Positions 38,961 to 49,176 are shown, counted from the stretch's first letter. The stretch is DNA of 64,000 bases from Rhodocyclaceae bacterium (GCA_030824275.1 JAVBXY010000009.1:1-64000), one strand, 5' to 3'. Made by a program: numbers and translations. Notes: a model not told the origin generated them from the sequence alone.

Positions 38961-40679
38961 ATGAATTCCCGATTCCGTTCCCTCGCCCTTGCCCTGATGC
39001 TGGCCGGTGGCGGCGTGTGGGCGCAGGCTCCGCAGAGCCCTCCGGCGACTCCTCAGGATTCACCTGTGAAGCCCGTCGAACCGGAAAGCAGCCTGCCGAA
39101 ACAGGAACTGACCGGGCAGGTGCTCTACCAATTCCTGCTGGCGGAGATCGCGGCCCAGCGTGGCCAGTTTCCCCTCGCCGCCGGTGCCTATCTGGATCTC
39201 GCCAACACCACCCGCGATCCCCGTATCGCCAAGCGTGCGGCCGAGATTGCCTTCCACGCCCGCCAGTATGGCCCGGCTCTTGAAGCTGCCCGCCTGTGGC
39301 AGTCGCTGGAGCCGGATGCTGTTCAGGCGCGGCAGCTGATTTCCACGCTCTTGCTTGCATCCGGTCGCGTCGAGGAGCTTGCCGACAGCCTGTCCCGCGA
39401 CCTCGCTGCCAGTGGTCCGCAGGTCGGCGAAGCGCTGATCCGACTCATCCGTGCTTTCTCCCGTTACCCGGACAAGGCTGCCGTGCAGCGGCTTTTCGAC
39501 CGGATCACCGAGCCCTATCTGACGCTGCCGGAAGCCCATCTGGTCCGTGCCCAGGCAGCGATTGGCGTTCGTGACATGGATCGCGCCCGCAGCGAAATAG
39601 ACGAGACCCTGCGTCTCAAGCCCAGTTGGGAATTGGCGGCGCTGGTCAAGGCCGATCTGATCCCGCGCGGCGCGGCCCAGCTCGATTACCTGGCTGGCTT
39701 CCTCGCCGCTAACCCGGATGCCCGCGATGTGCGCCTGGGCTATGCTCGCAGCCTTGTCGCCGAAAAACGCTACGAAGCCTCGCGGATCGAGTTTCGTCAC
39801 CTGCTGGCGAGCAGCCCCGACAACCCCGATGTGCTCTACGCCGTCGGCATCCTGTCGCTGCAACTCAACGACGTCGCCGAAGCCGAGCAGCATCTGAAGA
39901 AGTTCGTCGCCATCGGCCGTGGCGAACTCGATGGCGCGCGTTTCTATCTCGGCCAGATCGCCGACCAGGCCGGGCGTGCGGACGAGGCCCTAGGCTGGTA
40001 TGACAAGGTCGCTGCTGGCGAACATGTCCAGCCGGCGCGGATACGCGCCGCCCAGGTGTTGATGCGTTTGGGCCGTAGCGACGAGGCTCGCGAACGGATC
40101 AGCGCCGCGCGCCAAGGCGATCCCGACGATATTCGCCTACTGCTGGTCGAAGCCCAACTGCTGCGCGATTTTGGTCGCCACGCCGACGCCTACGCCCTGC
40201 TGACGGGCGAGCTGGACAAGCAGCCGGAGCAGACCGACCTGCTCTATGAAACCGCGCTCGCCGCCGAGAAGCTTGGCTACTACGACGTACTCGAACGCCA
40301 CCTGCGCCGCCTGATGCAGCTCAAGCCCGATTCTGCTCAGGCCTACAACGCCCTGGGTTATTCCTTCGCCGACCGCAACCAGCGGCTCGACGAGGCCGCG
40401 CAATTGATCGACAAGGCTTTGTCACTGGGGCCAGATGATTTTTACATCCTCGACAGCAAGGGCTGGCTGCTGTTCCGCCAAGGCAAACTGGCCGAGGCCC
40501 TTGAGATGCTGCAAAAAGCCTTTGCGAAGAAGCCGGACCCGGAGATTGCCGCCCACGTCGGCGAAGTGCTCTGGGCTCTGGGCCGTCGCGATGACGCGCT
40601 CAAGGTCTGGCGCGAGGCGCAGAAGGGCAGCCCGACCAACGACGTGCTGGCGACGACGATCAAACGCTTCGTACCTTGA
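38961..40679 (+). CDS. periplasmic/outer-membrane tetratricopeptide-repeat protein
   Basis: 572 residues: signal peptide (LALALMLAGGGVWAQ), a short proline-rich segment, then many TPR-like helix pairs across about 45-560, ending AAHVGEVLWALGRRDDALKVWRE. It probably acts as a scaffold in the periplasm or outer membrane. It is coupled to lolB by TGATG. The track GTG start 15 codons earlier is less likely because it would bury the signal peptide. Confidence 0.88.
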   Translation: MNSRFRSLALALMLAGGGVWAQAPQSPPATPQDSPVKPVEPESSLPKQELTGQVLYQFLLAEIAAQRGQFPLAAGAYLDLANTTRDPRIAKRAAEIAFHARQYGPALEAARLWQSLEPDAVQARQLISTLLLASGRVEELADSLSRDLAASGPQVGEALIRLIRAFSRYPDKAAVQRLFDRITEPYLTLPEAHLVRAQAAIGVRDMDRARSEIDETLRLKPSWELAALVKADLIPRGAAQLDYLAGFLAANPDARDVRLGYARSLVAEKRYEASRIEFRHLLASSPDNPDVLYAVGILSLQLNDVAEAEQHLKKFVAIGRGELDGARFYLGQIADQAGRADEALGWYDKVAAGEHVQPARIRAAQVLMRLGRSDEARERISAARQGDPDDIRLLLVEAQLLRDFGRHADAYALLTGELDKQPEQTDLLYETALAAEKLGYYDVLERHLRRLMQLKPDSAQAYNALGYSFADRNQRLDEAAQLIDKALSLGPDDFYILDSKGWLLFRQGKLAEALEMLQKAFAKKPDPEIAAHVGEVLWALGRRDDALKVWREAQKGSPTNDVLATTIKRFVP

Positions 40680-41212
40680 TGCGCCTGCTACTGGTCTGTA
40701 TTGCCGCGCTGTGCCTGGCGGGCTGTGCCGGGTTGTCGTCCAATGTGCCCATCGATTCCTCCGTCCAGCTCGGGCCGCCGCTGGAGCGCTTCAGCGCCGA
40801 AGGGCGCATCTCGCTGCGCCAGGGCGAGCGCCGCGATCACCTGCGCTTCCGCTGGGAACACGCGCCAGGGCGGGACAGCGTACTGCTGATGTCGCCCCTC
40901 GGCCAGGGCATGGCCGAATTGAGCCGCGATGCCGAGGGTGCCCGCCTGATCCAGCCGGGCAAACAGACGCTCGCCGCCAGCGATCTGCGCCAGTTGGCCC
41001 AGGATGTTTTCGGCACGCCGCTGCCACTGGAAGCGCTGGCCGACTGGCTGCGCGGCGCGCAACCGGCCCTGCACGGAGAGGTCGATGGCTGGCGTGTGAC
41101 CGTGAGTGACACCTCGCCGTACCGCCAGCGCCGACTTTTGCGGGTACTGGATGCGACGCGGGATGACGTGGAACTGAAACTCATCGTCGACGACTGGGAA
41201 TCCGATGACTGA
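40679..41212 (+). CDS. lolB: outer-membrane lipoprotein insertion protein LolB
   Basis: 177 residues with lipobox ALCLAGC|AG and a LolB beta-barrel half: RFSAEGRISLRQGERRDHLRFRWEH, then LMSPLGQGMAEL. It accepts lipoproteins from LolA. It sits before ispE and overlaps it by 8 bases, the common order. A repeat copy encodes YRQRRLL in the last third. Confidence 0.9.
   Translation: MRLLLVCIAALCLAGCAGLSSNVPIDSSVQLGPPLERFSAEGRISLRQGERRDHLRFRWEHAPGRDSVLLMSPLGQGMAELSRDAEGARLIQPGKQTLAASDLRQLAQDVFGTPLPLEALADWLRGAQPALHGEVDGWRVTVSDTSPYRQRRLLRVLDATRDDVELKLIVDDWESDD
41116..41139 (+). repeat. 24-bp dispersed repeat, copy 9
   Basis: Perfect core and box, sense in lolB in frame 3, encoding RQRRLL. Confidence 0.92.
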
Positions 41213-42041
41213 TTGGCAAAGAGAATGGCCGGCACCGGCCAAGATCAATCTCTTCCTCCATGTCGTCGGTCGTCGTGACGACGGCTATCACCTGCTGCAA
41301 ACCGTGTTCCGATTTCTCGATCATGGTGACGTGCTGCGCTTCGAGCCGCGCAGCGATGGCCGCATCGTACTGGCCAATCCCCTGCCCGGCGTGCCGCCAG
41401 AAACCGATCTCACCGTGCGTGCTGCCGAGGCCTTGCGGGCAGCCTCCGGTGTCACTGCGGGCGCCACCTTGCATCTCGACAAGCGCCTGCCCATGGGCGG
41501 TGGATTGGGCGGCGGCAGCTCCGACGCCGCGACCGTGCTGATCGCCCTCAATCGACTGTGGGGCTGCGGCCTCGACTCCGTGCGCTTGCAACAGATTGGC
41601 TTGAGCCTCGGCGCCGACGTGCCGATTTTCATTCACGGCCATGCCGCCTTCGCTGAAGGCGTCGGTGAATGCTTCACCGATGTGGCGCCGCCGCCGGCCT
41701 GGTATCTGGTGCTGGTGCCGCCCGTCGCCGTGCCCACTGCCGACATTTTTCGTTCCCCGGCCCTGCGTCGCGATACGCCGGCCATGGCGGCCCCAGACTG
41801 GAAACCCGGTGTCGGCCACAACGATCTGGAGCCGGTGGCGTGTGCCCTGTTCCCGTCAGTGGCCGAACACCTGGCCTGGCTGAAATCCTTTGGTGATGCA
41901 CGCATGAGTGGCTCCGGCGCCTGCTGTTTTGTCGATTTCCGCGAGGAGTCCGCCGCCCGTGCCGCCCTGGCGGCATTGCCCGCCGGCATGCGTGGTTTCG
42001 TCGCTCGCGGCCTCGATCAGCACCCGCTGTTGATGCCGTGA
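41205..42041 (+). CDS. ispE: 4-diphosphocytidyl-2-C-methyl-D-erythritol kinase
   Basis: 278 residues of GHMP kinase fold: PAPAKINLFLHVVGRRDDGYH and the ATP loop LPMGGGLGGGSSDAA (about 97), plus MSGSGACCFVDF at the C-terminus. It is the fourth MEP isoprenoid step. Followed by a tRNA gene. Confidence 0.96.
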   Translation: MTDWQREWPAPAKINLFLHVVGRRDDGYHLLQTVFRFLDHGDVLRFEPRSDGRIVLANPLPGVPPETDLTVRAAEALRAASGVTAGATLHLDKRLPMGGGLGGGSSDAATVLIALNRLWGCGLDSVRLQQIGLSLGADVPIFIHGHAAFAEGVGECFTDVAPPPAWYLVLVPPVAVPTADIFRSPALRRDTPAMAAPDWKPGVGHNDLEPVACALFPSVAEHLAWLKSFGDARMSGSGACCFVDFREESAARAALAALPAGMRGFVARGLDQHPLLMP

Positions 42042-42135
42042 CAAAAGGGTTTGTCGCGGGGATTTGACAGCGGGACCGAAAACCCCGAAAATGCGCGTCC
42101 TTTCAACGGTAGCCCATCCAGGTTGTCGTTGAAGT

Positions 42136-42212
42136 TGGGGAGTCGCCAAGTTGGTTAAGGCACCGGATTTTGATTCCGGCATTCGAAGGTTCGACTCCTT
42201 CCTCCCCAGCCA
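42136..42212 (+). tRNA. tRNA-Gln (anticodon TTG), CCA encoded
   Basis: A complete cloverleaf. The acceptor is TGGGGAG/CTCCCCA, the anticodon loop ATTTTGATT has TTG, and the T-arm is GAAGGTTCGACTCCTTC. The discriminator is G, followed by genomic CCA. It sits between ispE and prs, a common betaproteobacterial location. Confidence 0.97.
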
Positions 42213-42274
42213 CCCACATTTCTCGGGCAGGTCCGGACTTTCCAGCCTGCCCGTTTCGTTTGAGCGAACGGAAA

Positions 42275-43225
42275 ATGGCCTACGACAGCCTGATGGTCTT
42301 CACCGGTAACGCCAACCCAAAGTTGGCGTCGGATGTCGTCAAACGCCTCAACATCTCCCTGGGGCGCGCCACGGTCGGACGCTTCTCCGACGGCGAGGTC
42401 AACGTCGAGCTGTTGGAACATGTGCGCGGTCACGACGTCTTCGTGCTGCAACCCACCTGTGCGCCGACCAACGACAACCTGATGGAAGTCATGGTCATGG
42501 TCGATGCGCTCAAGCGCGCCTCCGCCAAACGCATTACCGCCGCCATCCCCTATTTCGGCTATGCCCGTCAGGATCGCCGGCCCCGCTCGGCCCGTGTCGC
42601 CATCACCGCCAAGGTGGTCGCCAACATGCTCCAGGCCGCCGGCGTGGATCGTCTGCTGACGGTGGATCTTCACGCCGACCAGATCCAAGGCTTCTTCGAT
42701 ATTCCCGTCGACAACATCTACGCCGCCCCGATTCTGCTCGGCGACATCTGGCGTCAGCGTCACGAAGACCTGCTGGTGGTCTCGCCCGACGTCGGCGGCG
42801 TGGTGCGCGCACGGGCCCTGGCCAAGCGCCTCGAATCGGACCTGGCCATCATCGACAAGCGCAGGCCCAAGGCCAACGTGTCGGAAGTGATGAACATCAT
42901 CGGCGAAGTCGAAGGCCGTACCTGCGTCATCATGGACGACATGGTGGATACCGCCGGCACGCTGTGCAAGGCCGCCGACGCCCTCAAGGAACACGGCGCC
43001 AAGCGCGTACTGGCCTACTGTACCCATCCGGTGCTGTCCGGCAGCGCCGTCGCCCGCATTTCCGAGTCGGCCCTGGACGAGCTGGTCGTCACCGACACCA
43101 TTCCGCTGTCCGAGGCGGCCCGCGCCTGTTCGCGCATCCGCCAGATTTCCATCGCCGAACTGCTGGCCGAGACCATGTTGCGCATCAGCAATGATTCCTC
43201 CGTCTCGTCCCTGTTCATGGATTGA
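42275..43225 (+). CDS. prs: ribose-phosphate pyrophosphokinase
   Basis: 316 residues. It has [16 protein letters not shown], the [13 protein letters not shown] loop, and [18 protein letters not shown]. The PRPP-binding signature is [23 protein letters not shown]. It makes PRPP for nucleotides, His and Trp. The track start inside the tRNA is rejected. Confidence 0.96.
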   Translation: MAYDSLMVFTGNANPKLASDVVKRLNISLGRATVGRFSDGEVNVELLEHVRGHDVFVLQPTCAPTNDNLMEVMVMVDALKRASAKRITAAIPYFGYARQDRRPRSARVAITAKVVANMLQAAGVDRLLTVDLHADQIQGFFDIPVDNIYAAPILLGDIWRQRHEDLLVVSPDVGGVVRARALAKRLESDLAIIDKRRPKANVSEVMNIIGEVEGRTCVIMDDMVDTAGTLCKAADALKEHGAKRVLAYCTHPVLSGSAVARISESALDELVVTDTIPLSEAARACSRIRQISIAELLAETMLRISNDSSVSSLFMD

Positions 43226-43242
43226 CCCTTTTTGTCTTTACC

Positions 43243-43268
43243 CCCTGCCTGGTCGCGGGCAGGGATTT
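43243..43268 (+). terminator. hairpin between prs and rplY
   Basis: CCCTGCC and GGCAGGG pair around TGGTCGCG, followed by ATTTTC. It is moderately terminator-like and could also serve as an attenuating structure ahead of rplY. Confidence 0.55.
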
Positions 43269-43301
43269 TCGTAGTACCGCAGTAATTTAACTGGAGTCAT
43301 C

Positions 43302-43961
43302 ATGCAAATCGAATTCAACGCCAAGAAGCGTGACACACAGGGCACCGGAGCGAGCCGCCGCCTGCGTCACACCGGCCGTGTTCCCGGCATCATCTACGGT
43401 GGCGAGGGCAAGCCCCAGTCCATCGACCTGGACCACAACGAGCTGTACCAGCACCTGCGCAAGGAAGCTTTCTATTCCTCCGTGCTCCAGGCCAACATCG
43501 ATGGCGTCAAGGAAATGTGCCTGCTGCGTGACGTGCAGCGCCATGCCTACCGCATGCAGATCCTGCACGTGGATTTCCAGCGCATCGACGCCACCCATGC
43601 GATCCACCAGAAGGTGCCGCTGCACTTCGTGAACGCCGACATCGCTCCGGGCGTGAAGACCCAGGGTGGTATCGTTTCCCACGTCACCACCGAAGTGGAC
43701 GTCAAGTGCCTGCCCGCTGACCTGCCGGCCTTCATCGAAGTGGACCTCAAGGACATGTCCGCCGGTCACTCGATCCACGTTTCCCAGCTCAATCTGCCGA
43801 AGGGCGTCGAAGTCGTGCATCACGGCGAAGGCGACCCGGTCGTGGCCACCATCCTGGTCAAGGGCGGCGGCAAGGCCGAGGAAGAGGAGGCTCCCGTGGT
43901 TGCCGCTCCGGTTGCCCCGGCTGCTCCCGTCAAGAAGTCCGAGAAGACCGACAAGCGGTAA
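43302..43961 (+). CDS. rplY: 50S ribosomal protein L25/Ctc (TL5 form)
   Basis: 219 residues, the long CTC form. The N-terminal 5S-RNA-binding domain (FNAKKRDTQGTGASRRLR) is followed by the C-terminal TL5 domain (residues about 95-190) and a Glu/Ala/Pro/Lys tail. It binds 5S rRNA. It is next to pth, as usual. Confidence 0.95.
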   Translation: MQIEFNAKKRDTQGTGASRRLRHTGRVPGIIYGGEGKPQSIDLDHNELYQHLRKEAFYSSVLQANIDGVKEMCLLRDVQRHAYRMQILHVDFQRIDATHAIHQKVPLHFVNADIAPGVKTQGGIVSHVTTEVDVKCLPADLPAFIEVDLKDMSAGHSIHVSQLNLPKGVEVVHHGEGDPVVATILVKGGGKAEEEEAPVVAAPVAPAAPVKKSEKTDKR

Positions 43962-43967
43962 TTTCGC

Positions 43968-44588
43968 TTGTCGTCTTCGCAGCACCCGCAGTTACGTTTG
44001 GTGGTCGGTCTCGGGAATCCCGGGGCCGACTACGCTGAAACCCGGCACAACGCCGGGTTTTGGCTTTGTGAGCGCCTCGCGCGCGAGCTGGGCGTCGGCC
44101 TCGGCCGCGAGTCCCGCTTCAATGCCTTTGCCGGCCAGGCGCGTGCCCCCGGTAACAATGGCGTATGGCTGCTGTTGCCGCAGACATTCATGAACCGCTC
44201 CGGCCAGTCGGTGCAGGCGCTGACCCAGTTCTACCGCATCCAGCCGGCCGAAATGCTGGTGGTGCATGACGAACTGGATCTGCCGCCGGGTCAGATGCGG
44301 CTCAAGTTCGGCGGCGGGCTTGGTGGTCACAATGGCCTCAAGGACATCACCGCCCATCTCGGCACTCAGGATTACTGGCGTTTGCGGGTCGGCATCGGTC
44401 ACCCGGGCGACCGTAACGAGGTCGCCAACTACGTATTGAAACCTCCGCGCCGCGAGGAGCGGGAGGAGATCGACGCCGCGCTGGACCGTGCTCTTCTGTC
44501 CTGGCCGCTGCTGGCCAAGGCGGAATTCAACGCCGCCACGCAAAAGATCAACACCACGCCGGCTCCGGCGAAAAAGGAAACACCATGA
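43968..44588 (+). CDS. pth: peptidyl-tRNA hydrolase
   Basis: 206 residues: [25 protein letters not shown] with catalytic His, [12 protein letters not shown] and [26 protein letters not shown]. The start is TTG 43968 without a strong ribosome-binding site; a TTG or GTG about 10 codons later is possible but would trim the first strand. It overlaps ychF by 4 bases. Confidence 0.93.
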   Translation: MSSSQHPQLRLVVGLGNPGADYAETRHNAGFWLCERLARELGVGLGRESRFNAFAGQARAPGNNGVWLLLPQTFMNRSGQSVQALTQFYRIQPAEMLVVHDELDLPPGQMRLKFGGGLGGHNGLKDITAHLGTQDYWRLRVGIGHPGDRNEVANYVLKPPRREEREEIDAALDRALLSWPLLAKAEFNAATQKINTTPAPAKKETP

Positions 44589-45679
44589 GTCTCAAATGCG
44601 GCATCGTCGGTCTGCCCAACGTCGGCAAATCCACTCTCTTCAATGCCCTCACCAAGTCGGGCATCGCGGCGGAAAACTATCCCTTCTGCACCATCGAGCC
44701 CAATATCGGCATCGTCGAAGTGCCGGACGCGCGTCTGGATGCCCTGTCGGCCATCGTCAAGCCGCAGAAGGTTCAGCACGCCATCGTCGAGTTCGTGGAT
44801 ATCGCGGGTCTCGTCGCCGGTGCCTCCAAGGGCGAAGGCCTGGGCAACCAGTTCCTCGCCAACATCCGCGAGACCGATGCCATCGTGCACGTCGTGCGCT
44901 GCTTCGCTGATGACAACGTGGTGCATGTGGCAGGCAAGGTGGACCCGCTGCACGACATCGAGGTGATCGACACAGAACTGGCCCTGGCCGACATGTCCAC
45001 TGTCGAGAAGGCCCTGAATCGCTACAGCAAGCAGGCCAAGTCCGGCGGCGACAAGGAAGCCAAGCTGATCGTCACCGTGCTTGAAAAATGCCTCGCCCAG
45101 CTCAACGAAGGCCTGCCGGTGCGCGCCCTCGATCTGGCCAAGGAAGAGACCGCACTGTTGCGTCAGTTCTTCCTCATTACCGCCAAGCCGGTGCTCTACG
45201 TCGCCAACGTCAAGGAAGGCGGCTTCGAGAACAATCCGCATCTGGATGCCGTACGTGCTCACGCGAGCAAGGAAGGCGCCGACGTGGTGGCCCTGTGCGC
45301 TGCCATCGAGGCAGAGATCGCCGACCTCGCCGACGAGGACAAACAGATGTTCCTCGAGGAAATGGGTCTGGACGAGCCGGGCCTGAATCGCCTGATCCGC
45401 TCCGGTTATACCCTGCTCGGGCTACAGACCTACTTCACCGCCGGCGTCAAGGAAGTCCGCGCCTGGACCATCCACAAGGGCGACACCGCCCCGCAGGCCG
45501 CCGGCGTCATTCACACCGATTTCGAAAAAGGCTTTATCCGCGCGCAGACGATTGCCTTCGACGACTTCATCGCCTGCAAGGGCGAGGCGGGCGCCAAGGA
45601 AGCCGGCAAGATGCGCGCGGAAGGCAAGGAGTACGTGGTCAAGGATGGCGACGTGTTGAACTTCCTGTTCAACGTCTGA
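44585..45679 (+). CDS. ychF: redox-regulated ATPase YchF (Obg family)
   Basis: 364 residues: [18 protein letters not shown] (G1), [20 protein letters not shown] (G3), NVKEGG (in place of NKxD, consistent with ATP preference) and the C-terminal TGS domain [15 protein letters not shown]. It interacts with ribosomes. A repeat lies 6 bases past its stop. Confidence 0.97.
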   Translation: MSLKCGIVGLPNVGKSTLFNALTKSGIAAENYPFCTIEPNIGIVEVPDARLDALSAIVKPQKVQHAIVEFVDIAGLVAGASKGEGLGNQFLANIRETDAIVHVVRCFADDNVVHVAGKVDPLHDIEVIDTELALADMSTVEKALNRYSKQAKSGGDKEAKLIVTVLEKCLAQLNEGLPVRALDLAKEETALLRQFFLITAKPVLYVANVKEGGFENNPHLDAVRAHASKEGADVVALCAAIEAEIADLADEDKQMFLEEMGLDEPGLNRLIRSGYTLLGLQTYFTAGVKEVRAWTIHKGDTAPQAAGVIHTDFEKGFIRAQTIAFDDFIACKGEAGAKEAGKMRAEGKEYVVKDGDVLNFLFNV

Positions 45680-45919
45680 TCACGAAAAGTCGGCGCTGGT
45701 GGGACGGCGGATATCATTCAGCGATGCCGTCGCGTGACGTACATCGCGCTTGAAATTCCGCTGCGCCCGATAGTCGCTTGGGGAGCCGGGAACGATTAGC
45801 ATCTTCCTGCCGGATGGCTCTCGCAGTTTTCCGTGCTTTCCTCCACGGTGGAACGACCACCCCTCGCCAATCAGGACTTTGACCAATGTGTCGATTTCCT
45901 TGCATGTACAGTATTTCAT
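45680..45919 (-). CDS. HicA-like mRNA interferase (solitary)
   Basis: 79 residues on the opposite strand from ychF. EIDTLVKVLIGEGWSFHRGGKHGKLREP with the expected GGKH active-site His in a double-stranded RNA-binding-like fold, then LIVPGSPSDYRAQRNFKRDV, match HicA toxins. No HicB partner is visible on either side. The last eight residues RRPTSADF(S) come from a repeat copy, so the natural C-terminus may have been altered. Its stop codon abuts ychF. Confidence 0.72.
   Translation of the reverse strand: MKYCTCKEIDTLVKVLIGEGWSFHRGGKHGKLREPSGRKMLIVPGSPSDYRAQRNFKRDVRHATASLNDIRRPTSADFS
45685..45708 (-). repeat. 24-bp dispersed repeat, copy 10
   Basis: Perfect core and box, in the extreme 3' end of the solitary HicA-like ORF (RRPTSADF) and 6 bases past ychF. 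Confidence 0.92.
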
Positions 45920-46074
45920 CGTGCACCGGAAAAACCGGCGTATCGGGTCAAAAAGCGATTTCGAAGAGATCGCCAGATATCTCCATGCGGATTTCTAGCC
46001 AGGGTTCTGTTTGGCAAAGCGGAGTCGGAAGCCTTCGGCTTGATCGTGATACCACTATTTGCTACCGTTAACCA

Positions 46075-46328
46075 ATGAAGGGAAAGCACCAGCGCACCCC
46101 GAACTGATCTTCGCGCGGCCTGTCTCTGCGAATGTCCGCTGGGCCGATATTGAGGCTCTGTTCATCGAGTTGGGCGGGCAGGTCGCCGAGCGGGAAGGTT
46201 CGCGCGTGCTGGTGCGCTTGTTTGGCGACAGGCGGGTGTTTCATCGACCGCACCCGGAGCCGACGACGGACAAGGGGGCGGTCGAGGCGATCCGCAAGTG
46301 GCTTGAGGAAAACGGAGTGAAACCATGA
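46075..46328 (+). pseudogene. HicA-like toxin gene with an early frameshift
   Basis: From codon 10 the frame reads LIFARPVSANVRWADIEALF..GSRVLVRL..FHRPHPEPTTDKGAVEAIRKWLEENG, a clear HicA. The family-typical start (M-x-x-KH-x-x-T) is present at ATG 46075 as MKGKHQRTP, but in another frame that stops at once. A one-base loss around ACCCCGAAC would join them. The track instead uses a TTG at 46059. The toxin is probably inactive unless that TTG works. Confidence 0.65.
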
Positions 46329-46660
46329 ACACCATGACGATCAACGACTATCAGGCGGTCATTTCCTTCGACCCGGACATCCAGATGTTCCGGGGAGAAT
46401 TTGTGGGGCTGAACGGCGGTGCCGATTTCTATGCCAAGGATGTTGATGGCTTGCGTCGTGAAGGGGAGGTTTCCCTTCAGATATTCCTCGACGCATGTGC
46501 CGAGGATGGCGTTGAGCCGCGCAAGCACTTCTCCGGCAAGTTCTCTTTGCGGGTCGATCCTGCTACCCATGAGGCCGCTGCCATTGCTGCTGCCGCACAT
46601 GGACAGAGCCTCAATCAGTGGGCAACCGAAGCCATTCGACAGGCGGCATTGTCCGGCTAG
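46325..46660 (+). CDS. HicB-like antitoxin
   Basis: 111 residues. The N-terminal partial RNase-H-like fold is YQAVISFDPDIQMFRGEFVGLNGGADFYAKDV, and the C-terminal RHH segment FSLRVDPATHEAAAIAAAAHGQSLNQWATEAIRQAA binds DNA. The start overlaps the hicA stop (ATGA). The antitoxin is intact while its toxin is frameshifted. Confidence 0.85.
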   Translation: MNTMTINDYQAVISFDPDIQMFRGEFVGLNGGADFYAKDVDGLRREGEVSLQIFLDACAEDGVEPRKHFSGKFSLRVDPATHEAAAIAAAAHGQSLNQWATEAIRQAALSG

Positions 46661-46769
46661 CGGACAGGTACGACGACGGAGCCAAGAGCGACACTGCCGG
46701 ATGCTTGCCAACCATGCGGTTCATCGGCCGCATACCGCTTCCTCCGCGTGACAACCCTGGCCTGACGGC

Positions 46770-47756
46770 TTATTGCACCGGTCGGCGGGCTTCGCGCAGG
46801 GTGACGTCGGCAATCATCCAGACGCTTTGCGGCGTGTCGCCGGCCATCGGGCGTCCCGAGAATTCGGCCCAGAGTTCGCTGTGATCCGCCCGGCGCAGGC
46901 GGTACATGCCCTGCATGGAGTTGCCCTTCTCGAAGGCATGATGGGCATCACTCAGAAACTGCTGGGCCTCGTCGATGCTGACGAAGTGCTGGTGAATGGT
47001 GAGCGTGTTGATATCCTGGATACGCCGTCCGAGCAGTTCGCCCAGGCGCGCATTGCACTTCACTATGCGGTCGCCGTGCATGACGGCGATTCCCAGTGGC
47101 GACGACTGGAAAATCGCCTGCTGTTCGGCGAGAAGGGATTCGGCGTCGGTATTGCGCTGAAAGTTGTCCCAGGCGAAGCGGTACAGCGTGCGTTGCACGA
47201 TGACGAAGACTGCGACGCAGCCGACCCCAACCGCTACCGGGAATATCACGTTGTGGCCCATGGCGAGGAAGTAGCGGCCGATGATGGGAAACAGTGTCGG
47301 TACCAGGAATAGCCAGAAGGTGACGTTGCTGGTGGCGACCATGACCGAGCCGGTGAAGGCGATGGCGACTGTCAGCAGAAGGACGAAGGTCTGGGCACCG
47401 CCGGCTGCTGTCGGGTACAAGGGCCCGGAGAGCGCGGCCCAGCCCAGGCTGGTGAGGAAGGCGCCACCGGCAAAGGCCCACTCCCAGCGCTTGACGGTGT
47501 CAATGTGCTTCTGGCTGCTGCGGAACATGTACCAGAGCCAGGTACGCAGCGCAAAAGTGGATAGCATGAACGCCGCCCACGCCTTCAGCATATCGACGCC
47601 GATGACGTCGAACAGAATGAAGAACACCAGCAGAATTCCGATCAGTGCTGCGACGATGCTCGACGGCAGGCGCTGAAACAGGGTCTCGACGCGGCGGATT
47701 TCGGCGTTGTCGCTGAGTTTGTTCGGTTCGCTGGGGAGGGCGGGAATGGAGGTCAT
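46770..47756 (-). CDS. membrane sensor protein with PAS domain
   Basis: 328 residues: about six membrane helices (residues 35-190) followed by one PAS domain (AIFQSSPLGIAVMHGDRIVKCNARLGELLG). It ends soon after the PAS core (WMIADVTLREARRPVQ). There is no GGDEF, EAL or histidine-kinase domain, so the output is unknown; it may be a truncated diguanylate-cyclase-type receptor or signal to a partner. Confidence 0.75.
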   Translation of the reverse strand: MTSIPALPSEPNKLSDNAEIRRVETLFQRLPSSIVAALIGILLVFFILFDVIGVDMLKAWAAFMLSTFALRTWLWYMFRSSQKHIDTVKRWEWAFAGGAFLTSLGWAALSGPLYPTAAGGAQTFVLLLTVAIAFTGSVMVATSNVTFWLFLVPTLFPIIGRYFLAMGHNVIFPVAVGVGCVAVFVIVQRTLYRFAWDNFQRNTDAESLLAEQQAIFQSSPLGIAVMHGDRIVKCNARLGELLGRRIQDINTLTIHQHFVSIDEAQQFLSDAHHAFEKGNSMQGMYRLRRADHSELWAEFSGRPMAGDTPQSVWMIADVTLREARRPVQ

Positions 47757-47802
47757 CTTTGTTCTTTTTTGACCCTAGTATCATAACCTCTTGTCGTGGC
47801 GA

Positions 47803-48171
<369 letters not shown>

Positions 48172-48240
48172 GGCTGGCTCCAGAGTTGAAGTGCTACGGA
48201 TGCTACCGTTTTGGCGTGCATCGTGCTATCACTCTCGCCG

Positions 48241-49176
48241 ATGACATCTCCCGTCACTTTTTATCGCGGCCGCTTCGCGCCTTCGCCCACTGGCCCCCTG
48301 CATTTTGGGTCGCTGGTGGCGGCCGTCGGCTCTTTTCTCGAGGCGCGGACACAGGGCGGGGAGTGGCTGTTGCGCATGGAGGACGTGGATGCGCCGCGCT
48401 GTTCGACGATGGCAGCGGATTCGATTCTGCGCACCCTGGAGGCCTTCGGTTTTGCCTGGGATGGTGCGGTGGTCTGGCAGGGCCGGCGTAGCGCCGCGTA
48501 TGTGGCGGCCTTGGAACGAATCAAGGCGGCGGGGTATATCTTCCCTTGTGCCTGCACGCGCAAGGAACTTGCCGATTCACAACTGGCACCGGATGGTGCC
48601 GCGATCTATCCGGGCACCTGCCGCCATGGCTTGTCGCCGGGCCGCGTGGCGCGTGCCTGGCGGCTGCGTGTGAATGCGGTGCAGATCGGCTTCGAGGATG
48701 CGATCCAGGGACCCATCGTCAGCGATCTCGCCAGCGAAGTCGGCGACTTCGTGTTGCTGCGCGCCGATGGCCTATTCGCCTATCAGCTCGCCGTCGTGGT
48801 CGACGACGCGGAGGCCGGTATCACCCACGTCGTGCGTGGCGCCGACCTGCTGGCCTCGACGCCGCGGCAGATATTTCTGCAACAAGTAATGGGTTTGCCC
48901 GCACCGGCCTATGCGCACCTGCCGGTGGCGGTGAATGCGGCGGGCGAGAAGCTGTCGAAGCAGACGCTGGCGCCGGCGCTCGACGATGCCCATCCGGCAC
49001 CTGCGCTGGTGGCGGCGCTGGCGTTCCTCGGCCAGTCACCGCCGCCGGAACTGGCTTGGGCCGATGCCGCCACCGTCTGGCAATGGGCGCTGGCGAACTG
49101 GCGCCTGGGGCGGGTTCCACGCCTGCGGGCGCTGCCCTACAATCCACCGGATCGAACAAGGGATACCGCATCATGA
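48241..49176 (+). CDS. gluQ: glutamyl-Q tRNA(Asp) synthetase
   Basis: 311 residues: RGRFAPSPTGPLHFGSLVAA (HxGS-type signature), a zinc cluster CAC..CRHG and KLSKQT (KMSK-like). It attaches glutamate to queuosine in tRNA-Asp and lacks the anticodon domain. The track start is a TTG 10 codons earlier; ATG 48241 is preferred. It is near queE, fitting the queuosine context. Confidence 0.93.
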   Translation: MTSPVTFYRGRFAPSPTGPLHFGSLVAAVGSFLEARTQGGEWLLRMEDVDAPRCSTMAADSILRTLEAFGFAWDGAVVWQGRRSAAYVAALERIKAAGYIFPCACTRKELADSQLAPDGAAIYPGTCRHGLSPGRVARAWRLRVNAVQIGFEDAIQGPIVSDLASEVGDFVLLRADGLFAYQLAVVVDDAEAGITHVVRGADLLASTPRQIFLQQVMGLPAPAYAHLPVAVNAAGEKLSKQTLAPALDDAHPAPALVAALAFLGQSPPPELAWADAATVWQWALANWRLGRVPRLRALPYNPPDRTRDTAS

